A stretch of DNA of 64,000 nt from Exophiala sp. HKRS030 (GCA_023897205.1 JAHWDD010000008.1:434001-498000), one strand, 5' to 3'. Counted from the stretch's first letter, positions 32,102-43,612 are shown. Translations and numbers: made by a program. Notes: generated by a model not told the origin, from the sequence alone.

Positions 32102-33472
32102 GCTGGAATGTGGAGTCTTGACAACTTCGTTTTGTTTTTGCTTTCTTCTTTTCTGAACCCAAAAGAAGCGTAGGCAACTCTATCATAGAACCTGGATACT
32201 TGCTACCTGTTGGTAAACGTTGACAACTGCTCTAGTGACCCAGCGGTACCAGATATATTGATGGCGGGGTCAACTTGGAAAGCCAGGGTGTCGGCAGTCG
32301 GCAGTCGGCCGTCAATGCTGGACGGAGTGGATCACAACTGAACAAAAAGTAAGGATCCTTACCCTACGCGAGTAAAGTAGTAAGCTTGAAGAAACCCCGC
32401 TTGATTTTCTAATCAAGAGGACCGAGCTTGCCTGCCCGAATCAGTCCCGATTCGAGACTCTTCATGGCCGAGATACCACGGGAGGTATGGCTTTGCTGAT
32501 GTGCAGACCACACCACTTTGCGGTCGAGGCTCTGAAGTTGTGGTGCGAGTCACACGTGGCTACAAACCATTGAATAATTGACGAAGAGCATACGGGCCTC
32601 GATTTCAACTGCGGGATTCTCACCACAGAATAGTTACCAGCCTTGGTAAGGAAGCTCTGTATAGAATTGGCGCTACTCATATTCACGGGAACGACAGCGT
32701 AGTCGGCGACTCTGCCTCGCTTCCGTACCATCTCGTCTATCACTACAATCCATCTCCAAAATCCTATAACTTTTGCTATGTAGCTAACACTAGCACCATC
32801 ACGAATCATCCAACCAGCTGTGAGGATGGCATTGTCAGAGCACCAACTAGGACACTCAAGGCCATGACAAGGCTAGCAAGGCTTCTCCAAGCACTCTACT
32901 AGATCGCAAAGGATTCACATATAAACAGGAGAGCCCTCATTAAAAAACGAAGGGCAAGAATTAATACCGCCTTCAATATAAGGTCATTATTGGGGGCATC
33001 GTCGATCAACTACTCATACCACCACAGTGCTACGGCTGGATCGCTTGTTGCCAGCCGGACCACCTCAAACCAGACGCTTGCCGCACGAGCAGGAGACAGC
33101 CTTTGACAATGCACATTGACAGGCCTCGTTACTCAGGCCAACAACCCGAAGAACGAATCAGATTTAGCATCACCACTCTATTAAGTCAGTTGGGCAGATC
33201 AGTTGGGCAGAGCTGTGGTGCTATGGCATTTTATTTCGCTAAGGTGTGTACTGTCATTCATCTGAAATGGAATAATGCATTCTTGGAAACTCCTTGCGTA
33301 GACCTGACAATCTGACAAGATCATTTGTTATTTATTTCCTTTCCCTCCTCTGTGCAACCCAGGGACTGGACAAGCGTCGAGAGACTCCCATTAGCTTGGT
33401 TTGCTTGGTTTGCATGGAGCCTCCTTGTTGTCTAGCTTCCAGAGTTCCGCATCCATAGTGATCAGTGCCGAC
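32102..33472. other. Intergenic region of about 1.4 kb
   Basis: Carries the first copy of the CGG-repeat motif near its left end. A 115-codon minus-strand frame (32809-32462) has hydrophobic stretches and could be a remnant, but I cannot assign it. The remainder shows nothing. Confidence 0.4.
32291..32309. promoter_or_regulatory. 19-bp CGG direct-repeat motif, copy 1
   Basis: Reads TCGGCAGTCGGCAGTCGGC: three CGG triplets at exact 7-bp spacing. It is identical to the copy at 34593-34611. It lies 190 bp upstream of the imine-reductase-like start codon. CGG triplets are the normal half-site of Zn2Cys6 regulators, so a shared operator is a reasonable inference. Confidence 0.5.
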
Positions 33473-34387
33473 TTACACGATACTGCCAGGGCTTCTAAGC
33501 GCTTCATTGACGAGTTGTTCGGGTGTTCGGAATCTGAACCCAGCGAAGAACTTGCGACGATCACGCTGTACTAAGTCCGGACTGAAGGATCCAGCTCCAA
33601 GTGGTGTGAACATCTGATAATGCGACACGAGGATTTCCACTTCGTCTTCTGAGGTCTGGATAGTGTCGAGAATCTGACCAAGGCCAAGATGTTTAACTTG
33701 ATCAACTTGTGGATAATGCTTTTGGACCAGTGTAGCGAGGTTATTCCAACTAGTCTGTACTCCAGAGACATAGGTATAGGTCTCCCACTTCGGCGCATCC
33801 GCGAGCATTGCCAACGCTGCAGCAACATCACGAGCTGCGGTGACGTCGATGGGGTCGTTTCCCGTGCCCGGAATGATGATGCGGTTTGCAGTAAGATCGA
33901 CGGGGAATGCCGGCCCGGGATCCTGGAGGTACCTATTCTTTGAAGGAACCACATAATCCATGAACCAGCCGACGCTGACAAGGGTCCATTCTAGTTCAGT
34001 TTGCTCGCGCAGAACCTTTCGGATAGGCTCTCGTGTGCGGTAGTAGAAGACTGGAAGGTCCGGATGGTTTTCAAGATCACCCCCATATTCGGACGGAATA
34101 AAGCGCTTGCACTTAGGACTGGCCTGGCATGCCTCGATAAGCTTCAGGTGGACATCGATGAAATCAGGGCCGTAGGAAAGGATCATCGAAGTTAGCATAT
34201 CACAATCTTTGATCGCTTCGGTGATCGAAGTAACAGAGTAGTCTGTTACGACTTGCGAGACATGGAGATTGCCCTTGAAAGCCGCCTTCTCGGTTCGTGA
34301 TAGTACGACGACTTGATGGCCATATTTGGGGAACTCTTCGCAGATGTACCTGGCCATGGCGCCAGAACCTGCAACGGCGATACGCAT
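33473..34387 (-). CDS. NmrA-like / isoflavone-reductase-like NAD(P)-dependent oxidoreductase
   Basis: Single exon, 304 residues from MRIAVAGSGAMARY at 34387. It is an atypical short-chain dehydrogenase. The N-terminal nucleotide-binding strand has GSGAMARYI in place of GxxGxxG, and LSRTEKAAF follows as the usual NADPH-discriminating loop. Later blocks are KRFIPSEYGGDLENHPDLPVFYYRT, WTLVSVGWFMDYVVPS and IIPGTGNDPIDVTAARDVAAALAML, all typical of the isoflavone reductase, PCBER and NmrA-like group. Members either reduce small aromatic or heterocyclic substrates or act as redox sensors; with oxidative enzymes on both sides an enzymatic role is more likely. An upstream in-frame extension to 34495 is judged leader. 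The gene shares a 575-bp divergent promoter, containing the CGG-repeat motif, with the dioxygenase gene. Confidence 0.88.
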   Translation of the reverse strand: MRIAVAGSGAMARYICEEFPKYGHQVVVLSRTEKAAFKGNLHVSQVVTDYSVTSITEAIKDCDMLTSMILSYGPDFIDVHLKLIEACQASPKCKRFIPSEYGGDLENHPDLPVFYYRTREPIRKVLREQTELEWTLVSVGWFMDYVVPSKNRYLQDPGPAFPVDLTANRIIIPGTGNDPIDVTAARDVAAALAMLADAPKWETYTYVSGVQTSWNNLATLVQKHYPQVDQVKHLGLGQILDTIQTSEDEVEILVSHYQMFTPLGAGSFSPDLVQRDRRKFFAGFRFRTPEQLVNEALRSPGSIV

Positions 34388-34592
34388 GGCGGCGTTATGG
34401 CTGATGGAGCTGTAGATCAGAACAAAGCTAGAATATCCGATAACCTGATGGAGCGAAGACGGTTCGAAATCGTGAGTTTTTAAGTAGGGTAGCAAGCAAC
34501 CCCGGACGCCGCTCCACTCAATCTATTGGGCCCACGACCTAGACCTGCCGTATTAGTAAATTACTCAGCCTCGCTCAGTAAGCATGTTATCT

Positions 34593-34611
34593 TCGGCAGT
34601 CGGCAGTCGGC
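34593..34611. promoter_or_regulatory. 19-bp CGG direct-repeat motif, copy 2
   Basis: Identical to 32291-32309, same orientation. It sits 206 bp before the NmrA-like start and 352 bp before the dioxygenase start, in their shared promoter. Confidence 0.5.
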
Positions 34612-34892
34612 ATTACCCCTGGATTGCTGTCCGGGCCAATCGCCATCAGAGGGACGGCATCATCCATATGTTGCCATAGCTGGGAGCCCAGGACCTCTAA
34701 CGTTTGCTCAATTGCGGCTTCTGGCGAATACCGACTCCCGGGTGTCGACATGTCTTTCCGGTGGCCTACGCTGTGGCGTTCGTTGTACCGTATGCCGAAA
34801 CCGTTAGCTGGGCAGTGTCACCCGCACTTACCATTGCGAATGCCCGTGGACAAGTGTGCATAAGTCATTAGCTGAGGCAAACAGCCGAATAT

Positions 34893-34919
34893 AAAGCCTT
34901 CAAAGCCTTCAAAGCCTCC
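34893..34919. repeat. Three tandem copies of a 9-bp unit
   Basis: AAAGCCTTC twice, then AAAGCCTCC. It lies 44 bp before the dioxygenase ATG, so probably in its leader or core promoter. Confidence 0.6.
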
Positions 34920-34962
34920 AGCAAACATAAACACACTTCCACTGAGCCAGTAAACAGTAAAA

Positions 34963-35883
34963 ATGCCATCCACGGTAACAAACAGCGCTGCTCTCCCGCG
35001 TGTCTCCGCCGACGCCGGGAGTGAGGCTATTCTTAGAGCGCTTCACAGCGCGGGCGGCGTCATTCTCGAGGGGCTTCTGAGCCCAGAGCAAGTCGCCGCC
35101 ATGAACGATGAGGTTGACGTGCCTCTGGCCAAGCTGAATCCTGGCTCAACGCACGAGTCTGAGAGCATCAAAGCCTTCCATGGAAGCAACACCAAGCGCC
35201 TGACGGGGCTTACGGCCAACAGCAAGACATTCCGTGACTACCTACTAGACAACGACATTTGTCACGACATTGCAGAGCGTATCTTCCATCCGCAGACCGG
35301 CACGTACTGGCTGACGACCGCGCAAGTCATTGAGATTGGGCCCGGGAACGCAGCGCAGGTGCTTCATCGCGACCAGGACCAGTTCCAAGTCTTTCACCTC
35401 CTTGGTCCCGACGGCCCCGAAGCCATACTCAACTTCCTGGTGGCGCTGACCGACTTCACCGACGTGAATGGAGGCACGCGCGTGATTCCTGGCTCGCATG
35501 CGTGGCCGGATCTGTCGGTATTGGGAACACCAGAGGCAACGATACCCGTGGAGATGAAGGCGGGGGACGCGTGCCTCATCACGGGCAAGACGGTACATGG
35601 CGGTGGCGCGAATAGGACAGCGGATGAGAAGAGGCGCGGAATTGCATTTACGTTCCAGGCATCGTTTTTAACGCCAGAGGAGGCGTATGCATTCATAACA
35701 CCACGTGAGGTGGTGGAGGGCCTGTCGCTGAGGGCGCAGCGCATGATTGGGTATAGGTCGCAGTATCCAAAGGGTAGCCCTGGGTTGTGGCAGGCGAATT
35801 ATTCTGAAATCGGAGACCAGATTGGGTGTCCCGGTGTAGAAACAGTGGTGGAGGAGCTTAAGAGAGGTAAATTCCGACGGTAA
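34963..35883 (+). CDS. PhyH-family Fe(II)/2-oxoglutarate-dependent dioxygenase
   Basis: Single exon, 306 residues. Predicted to couple oxidative decarboxylation of 2-oxoglutarate to hydroxylation, desaturation or another oxidation of a substrate, with Fe(II) in the active site. The iron ligands are visible as His135 and Asp137 in VLHRDQDQF and His212 in KTVHGGGANRT; an Arg in DEKRRG (about 224-225) fits 2-oxoglutarate binding. Other family elements are GGVILEGLLSPEQV, GGTRVIPGSH and FQASFLTPEEAYAF. Length and layout match the fungal secondary-metabolite branch that includes verruculogen synthase and AsqJ. No signal peptide or peroxisomal tag is evident (C-terminus FRR), so it is likely cytosolic. 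It lies between the NmrA-like gene (divergent) and the monooxygenase gene (convergent). Confidence 0.92.
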   Translation: MPSTVTNSAALPRVSADAGSEAILRALHSAGGVILEGLLSPEQVAAMNDEVDVPLAKLNPGSTHESESIKAFHGSNTKRLTGLTANSKTFRDYLLDNDICHDIAERIFHPQTGTYWLTTAQVIEIGPGNAAQVLHRDQDQFQVFHLLGPDGPEAILNFLVALTDFTDVNGGTRVIPGSHAWPDLSVLGTPEATIPVEMKAGDACLITGKTVHGGGANRTADEKRRGIAFTFQASFLTPEEAYAFITPREVVEGLSLRAQRMIGYRSQYPKGSPGLWQANYSEIGDQIGCPGVETVVEELKRGKFRR

Positions 35884-36188
35884 TTGGACTCTGGACCCGG
35901 CCAGGGTATGGAAAGCAGTTTGGAAGTACTCATCCTCATCCATATCTGTAATGGGCAGCTATTCTAAGGTAAACTGGAAGCAAGTCGGACTAAATGCGGT
36001 GTTTACTGTTACATTGTTCGCCGACAAGCAAGCTTTAACAAAGACACGCTTGGAACCGGAAACAGACATGATATTGAGAGCAGCTCGATACCCTTCAGCT
36101 GGCATGTCAGACCGCCACGTCTAATCACATTTCGTTGCTTCCACGCATCAGTCTATCATGGTCTCACGATGAATCTAGGCGCGTCCAG
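35884..36188. other. Short convergent intergenic region
   Basis: 305 bp between two convergent stops. Probably both 3' ends; nothing else seen. Confidence 0.5.
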
Positions 36189-38329
36189 CTAAGGAAAATC
36201 CCACCACTTTTCGTGCAAGTCTTTCAGATCAATCTCCGACGGCACCCTCAGGTAGGACGTTATGTCTGATTCCGGATCGGCCTCGAGGCCTGTCCAGCCG
36301 TTGCCGAAATACGCGAATCTGTTCTTGCTGTTGTTGAGGTAACTGTATTCCCAGTCCTCCCACCTCGGCTCCCGTCTGACCGTCGTCACATGTGCCGCAC
36401 TGCCAGGCCAGATGCCGTGGATCCTCCCACCCGGTCGCCCACCGTTGGCCCACGAGCTGCAGTTGTCCGTGAGGACGGTCTTCCGGAAGAACGCGTCCGA
36501 GTACTCGACAAAGTCGTCGGCCGCCTGTCGTGAAGGCACGATCGTCGCTATCCCTTGGCTGCTGACCTTTCGCAGAACCTTCGCGTAGTACGTCAACTGC
36601 ACCTCGACACTGTGTGGGACGGTCCCTGACGGGCCGGTGCCGTGAGGTCCTGCGATGAACAAGAGGTTTGGGAACCCCGGCGTGGCCAGACCCAGGTACG
36701 AGTACGGGAAGCCATTCGGTCCTTCGGCGCTCCAGAACTCTCGCAGGTTGACTCCGTTGCTGACGATGTCGAATTGTGGTGCCAAACTAGCCCCGGTCGC
36801 ACAAAATATAGCATCCACCTCGCGGTGCCTGCCGTCCACCGTCTGGATCCCAGTCGCCGTGAACTTCTCGATCGGCGTCTGGACGAAGTCGACGTTGTCT
36901 TGAGTGATGGCCTCGAGGTACCCCGGCCCCGGGGTCAAGCGTCTGCAGTTGGGGTTGAAGTCGGGGATCAGCTTCTCCAGCAATTCAGGCTTCGTCGCTA
37001 TCCGCTTCTTGACGATTTCTATAAACTGCTCGCGCATGCCTTCATTTTCCTTGGACCCTCTGAAAGTCGAGGCGAACCGACGCCAGTACTTGGCCTCGAT
37101 TTCTTTCCTGAATTTGAGATAAACCCGAGGATCCTCGAATGAGGCCAATTCTTCCGCCGAGTAGGGTTGTGCCTCAAAGGTCCTCTCGTCGCCGGCCCAC
37201 GATCCGGCGATCCAGGTCTTGTTCCGGGCGTAATGATCCAGACGGTTGACCATGAGCTGTAGGCTGGGCACCACTTGGATTCCACTCGCCCCGTTACCTA
37301 TCACGGCCACGTTCTTCCCTCTAGGGTTGAACGAAGGGTCCCAATTTGAAGTGTGCCGTATCAAACCTTTGTATTCGTCAATGCCTGGGTATTCCGGGAG
37401 CTTCCACGTGTTGAAACGTCCCGTGGCGGTGAGGACAAAATCAGCGTTGTCGACAAAAACCTCTTTCGTTTTGGTGTTTTGGATCGTCACCCGCCACTGT
37501 GAAGACGCATTGTCCCAAATAACAGTCCGAACTTCCGAATGGAAACGCATGTACCGGTACGCATTGTACTCGCGAGCTCGACTTTGCCAGTACTCGAGGA
37601 TCTCGGCACCTCGGGCGAATTTCTCGGACCATTGAGTCTTTGGCATGAAGGTCGACTGGTACACGTTTGACGGTATCTGCCGAAATGTCAGTGACAACTT
37701 CGAGAACGTGGGAAGTCTTGCATGAGTGAAGTGTACGATTCATGTCGGAAGGAACCCATCGACGATGAGTGTTAGGTATGTCTTTGGGCCGACACTCACA
37801 TCACAACGAACTCCTGGGTAGATATTTTCCAGCCAAGTCCCTCCCTGCAGCACACACTCTGGTCAGTCATGGGCTCACAAGGTGGCTCCTGTTGTGTTTT
37901 GAGCCTCGTCGTGATTGTAAATACCACGTCTTCATTCTTCTCGTACACGACCAGGTCGATCTTTGGCACCTTGACCGGCAAAAGTATGCTGGCGAGGACA
38001 CCTGACAATCCAGCACCGATCACGACGACTCTCAAGCTTCTGATTTCATCGATGCCGTGGTCCTGAAGCTCAAAGTCGCTCTTGGGGACCCCGATCGGGT
38101 AGCTGAGCGGAGGGTCTCGAACTCCCAGAGTCTCGACACGTGCCTCGTGGATGCTTGTTGTCGACTTGACGCTGCTCGGATCGGTATGTCCATCTTTGAC
38201 GGGCTGAGGATAACCATCAATCTCCGTCGTGACAACCAGTGGCACTTTGCCGACCGAGTAAGCAGAAGCTGTATGCCCCCCAGAACCTCCGGCTCGGTCG
38301 TCAAAACTTTGCGCGTCGACGATGGCCAT
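36189..38329 (-). CDS. Baeyer-Villiger-type flavin monooxygenase
   Basis: FAD- and NADPH-dependent enzyme predicted to insert oxygen next to a ketone, giving an ester or lactone, or to oxidise a heteroatom. Exons 38329-37925, 37844-37800 and 37676-36189 encode 645 residues. The first Rossmann motif is VVVIGAGLSGVLAS (about residues 101-114). Splicing then gives [27 protein letters not shown], the classic FAD-binding block. The fingerprint YKGLIRHTSNWD corresponds to FxGxxxHxxxW, with Tyr for the first Phe, and is followed by the second Rossmann motif VAVIGNGASGIQ. Middle exon 2 is only 45 bp. The N-terminal 90 residues are a non-conserved extension, common in fungal members. It is divergent from an MFS carrier. 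Its stop is 305 bp from that of the dioxygenase. Confidence 0.92.
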
Positions 38330-39068
38330 CCCGGACACTCTGGTCAGTGTATTGCAAGGTGACAAGGGGACAGTTCTTGGCTGGTTGATCCGAGGAGTTT
38401 GCTCTCCTGCGATCTCGCTGACAGTGCCAGCCGCGGTATAACAAAAGGTTTACACGATATTTCAAACAAGCACACTATCTAGAACCGCTGTGAAGAGCCG
38501 GAAAATCACAAAAGGATACAAGGAACAGACAGTGGGCAGAATACTGGGTTTCACGTGGCGTTATTCCGGTGGAAAATGAGGTGAGCTTCTCGGTATGGGT
38601 ATTTTGGTTTTGTGGGCCCTTTCACGAGCACGTCTTTGTTCCACATGTTTACATCATTCCCACATCTCCAATCAAGTCTACGACGGCTGTTCATGTTTAT
38701 CGTCTTGACAAGGACTTGTCCGCTATTGTTCACTTTGCACTCGATCTCCTATCTGATGAGGATTGAAGAAGCACTTGGCTGGGAAGGCTCTTTCCCAACT
38801 TGGTCCCCTAGTTACATGTGACAGAGACATGGGTAAGAAAGTTCTCATTGCTTGTCGCCATGCTCAAGAACGAGAGTGAGTGGTTCTAGACTGCAGATAG
38901 GTAAACCTTGCAGAAGCTTTCTCGAAGACGCAATGATGAGCATGACTGACGCCTTCAAGTTTGGTAGCGATATGGGGAGAAGAGAGAACATAAGTTCTCG
39001 CTTTGGGAACTAAATACAAGGTTGTTGCATGATCCATGTCATAGAATTCCTGATAGCGAACGTGAACC
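38330..39068. promoter_or_regulatory. Divergent promoter of monooxygenase and MFS carrier
   Basis: 739 bp between two divergent start codons. No coding features and no copy of the CGG-repeat motif were seen. Joint control is inferred from layout only. Confidence 0.45.
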
Positions 39069-40791
39069 ATGGGTAAAGAATACCATACCGCTCGGAAATG
39101 GCACCACATCCGCTGGTTCGCTCCGGACGACACCAAGGAGGAACGTCGGCTGATCTGGAAGCTCGATTTACTCATCGTTCCCTATGTGTTTCTGGCTTAT
39201 TGGACAAAGTATATTGACCAGGCGAATATAAGTGAGCAGTACCTGACCCCAAGAAACATCTTCACCACACTCACTGACTTGTGCTTTTTGTGGTGGCACA
39301 GACAATGCATACGTCGGAGGTCTCAAGGAAGACCTTGGGTTTCATGGTAATGAGCTTGTACATCTCCAGACCATCTATGTCGTCGGTGCGGTTCTGGGGC
39401 AGCTACCCTTTTTGTTCTTGTCGACACGCATCCCGCTTCACTGGTTGATTCCAGTTCTCGACATTGCCTGGGGGATCTTCACGTTGTTGCAGTACCGTGT
39501 AAACAGCTACGCCGAGTTGATGGCATACCGATTCATGGTGGGCTGGTTCGAGGTATGCATTGATACTTCCCTTTTCGATCACTGGTCAGCTAATCAAAGG
39601 CCTTGTTTCCAGGCTGCTTTCTTTCCCCTCGTCCATGTGATTTTCGGGTCCTGGTACAAAGGCCACGAGATTGCTCGCCGTGGTGGCTTCTTCTATGTCG
39701 GCCTCACTCTCGGCACATTGACTGCTGGTCTCATTCAAGCGGGTGCATCTAGTCGACTAGATGGCGTCCACGGCCTTGCGGGTAAGACTTCGTCCGACTC
39801 TCGTCGTGCAAAAGAATTCATGCTGACTTGGGCTTGCAAAGGCTGGCGGTGGATGTATATAATCTGTGCCATAATCACTGTTCCAATCGGCATACTTGGC
39901 TACTTCGTCCTTCCCGGCACCCCTGCCCAGCCGAATCGATTGTTTTTGAAGCAGAGCGATATTGACCTGGCCGAGGCACGTCTAAAGCGTGACGGGCACA
40001 ACACGTCTGGTGAAAAGGCCGGGCTGGGGACCATCAGACAGGTCCTCACCAACGGTCGCTTCTGGGCTTTGTTGCTACTCGACATCTTCTTCTGGAACGG
40101 ATCCATCAATACTTCAAGTGGGGGCTTCTTACTCTGGCTCAAGAGCCTCAATCGATATTCGAAGGCGCGAGTCAATGAGCTGGGATCAGCTTCTCCCGCC
40201 CTGGGGATATTTTACACACTGTTCATCTGCTTCAGCTCAGACCTCCTCTGGGGCCCTGCCTGGGCCATAACGGTCGCCCATACCTGGAACATTATCGGCT
40301 TGATCATCCTGGTGGTGTGGGACGTCTCGGAATCGGCAAAATGGTTCGCCTTCATGACGACGTACTCGGCCGTCGCCATGTCGAGTGTGTTGTACGGGTG
40401 GGTGAATACTCAACTGCGATACTCACCGGCTCAGAGGGCGTTTGTGCTGGTTCTGATCAACACGGTCTCGCAGTCGACGACGGCGTGGACACCACTGTTG
40501 GTCTTCAAGACCGTAGAGGCACCACGCTTCCCCAAAGGCTACGCGTTCGTGCTGGCCAATGCGGTCTGTCTGATCGCTCTGGCCCATATGATCAAGTTGT
40601 ACATTGGACGAAGAGCGCGTGTTGTCGAAGATGTTTCTGATGATGGCAACGAGACTGGGTCCAACAAGTCAAGTGGTAGTGGACGCAGCGATGGACTTGT
40701 GGGGAGAGTTGAGGAAGAGACACTTGACAACAAGGCAACCGATACTGCTGCTCAAGATACCGCGATCGTGATACAGGAGCGCTCTGTGTAA
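39069..40791 (+). CDS. MFS transporter, pantothenate/allantoate-permease-like
   Basis: Plasma-membrane carrier of the anion:cation symporter family, 510 residues. Exons are 39069-39231, 39302-39552, 39613-39781 and 39842-40791. The last two introns (39553-39612 and 39782-39841) are each 60 bp, free of stops in the coding frame, and so easily missed; removing them joins GWFE to AAFFPLVHVIFGSWYK and GLAG to WRWMYIICAI, which is family sequence. Other elements are the N-terminal IVPYVFLAYWTKYIDQANI, NAYVGGLKEDLGFHGNELV and LVLPGTP-like loop. The C-terminal tail is hydrophilic and Ser/Glu-rich, as in yeast Fen2-like proteins. Substrate is unknown; the setting suggests uptake or export of the compound handled by the neighbouring oxidoreductases. 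Confidence 0.92.
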
Positions 40792-41972
40792 AAGATGCGT
40801 CAAGGAGAGCGGCACAGAAGGGGCAATGTTGGTGTAAAGCGGTCCGAGGACACGACTTCAAAAACCATTACACAGATTGCAACGTCCGTAAATAAAGGAG
40901 AAGGAAATGAAGCCTTAATGGCTGTTACAACTCAGTATCGTGGTCTTCTATTGGTGGTGCCGGTCTCTGAGGAGAGAGAAAAAGAGACGGAGTCTATGGA
41001 AGTAAATGCAAGTAAAAGACAACGAGCCGAGGGGATAGGGCCACCTTCCATTCCGTCTTTGATAAATCATCCGAGGCAAGCACTTGACACAGATGAAAAA
41101 TAGTTGAGCCTTCTCTCTCTCTCTCTCTCCTGTGGAGGCTGCAAATGTATCTACTATGATAGTGGATATCTACAAGTCTAGAACCAAACAATCGTGAGGA
41201 GCATCTTTTGATTTCGTACACCAACATCATTGATAAGTATAATGGTACTGATCATTACTACTGTACAGCATGAGTTTCCGAGTACCTTGCATGTTTGGCA
41301 CTAGAAATACTCCCACTGGTTGACAAAGATTCCGAGAGGTTAGTGTTCGAGAATTCACCTTACAAAGGAACTCCATATGTGGGTTTTCTTTTTTTTCGAA
41401 CCGTTCTTAGAGCGTACAGCAAAGATATTCGCCATCGTTCAGGAGTATGGCGCAATAATGACCACAATTCCCATTCCCACAACCCGTGGGATTTGTCACC
41501 CACGTTGTGAGATAGACGGTCGAAATCAGATTGCAATTGCGTGATTCGATCTTGATTCGGAGAACAGCGGTTTGTTTTTGTAGCGACTTTCACGGTCGTA
41601 GAAAAACAAAACGACGCATGTGGCAGGGGAGTAGAAGTTGTACGGTACTGTTATTAGTTAGTTGCAAGCAGTATCCAATTTGATTCCGATGTCGTGCTGG
41701 GCATCTTGTGAGGTCCACTGTTAGCCTGAGGTGTGGCAGTAGTCCTCTTTGTTTAATCAACTTTTCCTGTTCTTTTCTCGAAGTAGTGTCAGCTGTTGTT
41801 TCACAAACTTTGTCTCTGTCCAAACAATAGCCTACATTATCCCAGAATTTAGAATAAAGTACCAGAAAAAGAAAAACGGAAAAAGAAGGACCAACGAGAG
41901 ACGAGGGTTCGAGTTACAATCCGTAGCCATCCACAAGAAGAAGAAGAAGGAAAAAGAAAAAAAAGGCCAAAA
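40792..41972. other. Intergenic region with CT repeat and purine-rich leader
   Basis: 1.18 kb. Holds a CT microsatellite (41112-41129) and a strongly purine-rich leader just before the next start (about 41868-41970, AAGAAG and AAAAAG runs). No gene is supported. Confidence 0.5.
41112..41129. repeat. CT microsatellite
   Basis: About nine CT units in a row, intergenic. Confidence 0.8.
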
Positions 41973-43612
41973 ATGGGAGACGTCAGCTCGAATGGAAATG
42001 GACAATCAACCGCGTCAGGATTCGCAGATGTCCCAAAGGATCGAATCCTCCTCAACGCGTTCGACATGAGCACGGTAGGGCACCTGTCTCCCGGACAATG
42101 GAAGAACCCCAAGGACAGATCAGCCACCAAGCGAGACTTGCAGTACTGGATCGACCTCGCGAAACTGCTCGAGCGAGGAGGGATCAACGCCCTGTTCCTC
42201 GCGGACACGTACGGCGGGTACGACACGTACGAGGACTCTCTGGACAATTGCATCCGGCGCGCGGCGCAGTGGCCCATGACGGACCCGACGATACCCATCT
42301 CCGCCATGGCCGCCGTGACCAAGAACCTCGCGTTCGGGATCACGGCGTCGACGTCCTTTGAGCCCCCGTTCCTGCTGGCGAAGCGCTTCTCGACGCTCGA
42401 CCACCTCACCAAGGGCAGGATAGGATGGAACATTGTCACGTCGTGGAAAAAGGCCGCGTTCAAGGCCATAGGAATCGACACCCCCATCGACCATGACGAG
42501 AGGTATTTGCAGGCGGACGAGTATCTCAGGGTTCTGTACAAGTGAGAGAACATGCGCACCCCATTTCCCAACTTCCCTTGACCAAACCTGACAATTAACC
42601 CACTTGACCACCCACCGGGGACCAAATTGTCGACACGATATCTGACGTAGATGTACTACACAGGCTCTGGGAAGGTTCATGGGCAGATGACGCACTGAAC
42701 CCGGACCCCGAAAACGACACGTACGTCGACCCGGACAAGGTGCGGACCATTCACCATCACGGCAAATACTTGAACCTCGACACACGACACATCGTCGACC
42801 CGTCTCCTCAGCGCACACCGTTCTTGTTCCAGGCCGGCACGTCGCCCGCCGGAAGCGAGTTTGCCGCCACGCACGCAGAGGCCATCTTTGTGTCGTCGCA
42901 CTCCCCCAAGGTACTGCGCCCAAAGATCGACAAGATCAGACGGCTGGCCGCGGAAAAGGGTCGCGATCCCCGCTCGATCAAGTTCTTTGGCACCTTCACG
43001 CCCATCGTGGGCAGGACGGACGAGGAAGCGCGCGAGAAGCACGACGAGTTGAAGAGGTACGCTTCGATCATAGGCGGCCTGGTCCTCTTCAGTGGATGGA
43101 CGGGGATCGACATTTCCAAAATCCCGATCGACCAAGACATCACGGCGGCCGATTCGACCGAGGCGCACAAGGTCACGAGCATGCTCGACGCCTTCACCAC
43201 GACGAGTCCCGACGTGCCCAGGTGGACGCCGCGGGTCGTCGCCGAGAAGGCCGCGATCGGGGGCCTCGGACCCGTGGGCATCGGCAACCCCTCCAGGGTC
43301 GCGGATGAGATGGAGCGGTGGATCCGCGAGGCCGATCTGGACGGGTTCAACCTCGCGTACGTGACCACGCCTGGAACCTTTGAGGACGTTGTGGACCTGT
43401 TGATTCCCGAGTTGAGGAAGAGAGGCCTCTACCCGGAAGCACCCGAGGATGGACTCACCGCGAGGGAGAAGATTTATGGAAAGGGTCAAAAGGGAGTGAG
43501 AGGTGATCATGCTGCCGCGGCGTACAAGTACGACGCGTATAAAGAGGATGAGCCGTACAAGAAGCCTCAGAATGGGCTTGACGGTGCTGCGGACGAGATC
43601 AAGACCGGGTGA
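41973..43612 (+). CDS. FMN-dependent monooxygenase, NtaA/SnaA/DszA family (copy 1)
   Basis: Bacterial-luciferase-like enzyme that uses reduced FMN supplied by a separate reductase to oxygenate small molecules such as aminopolycarboxylates, sulfur heterocycles or similar. Exons 41973-42541 and 42664-43612 encode 505 residues. Family blocks: ILLNAFDMSTVGHLSPGQWKNP, INALFLADTYGGYDTYEDSL, AMAAVTKNLAFGITASTSFE, FLLAKRFSTLDHLTKGRIGWNIVTSW, LWEGSWADDAL joined across the intron, HHHGKYLNLDTRHIVDPSPQRTPFLFQAGTSPAG and EMERWIREADLDGFNLAYVTTPGTFEDVVDLLIPELRKRG. The intron (122 bp) has a GTGAGA donor. A paralogue of the same family lies 265 bp beyond its stop in convergent orientation. No dedicated flavin reductase gene is visible in the window. 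Confidence 0.93.

Larger units (their letters stand above)
34388..34962. promoter_or_regulatory. Divergent promoter of NmrA-like and dioxygenase genes
   Basis: 575 bp holding the second CGG-repeat copy (34593-34611) and a 9-bp tandem repeat (AAAGCCTTC, three copies, 34893-34919) just before the dioxygenase start. No gene is seen inside. Confidence 0.55.

Noticed and set aside
32462..32809. 115-codon minus-strand frame between the IRED-like and NmrA-like genes
   Set aside because: Some hydrophobic stretches, but no assignable family, no extension and no splice partners; could be a remnant but not supportable.
42120..43510. Long minus-strand frames of 186-277 codons opposite the first NtaA-type gene
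   Set aside because: They mirror a GC-rich coding region with clear family sequence on the plus strand; their own composition is not protein-like.
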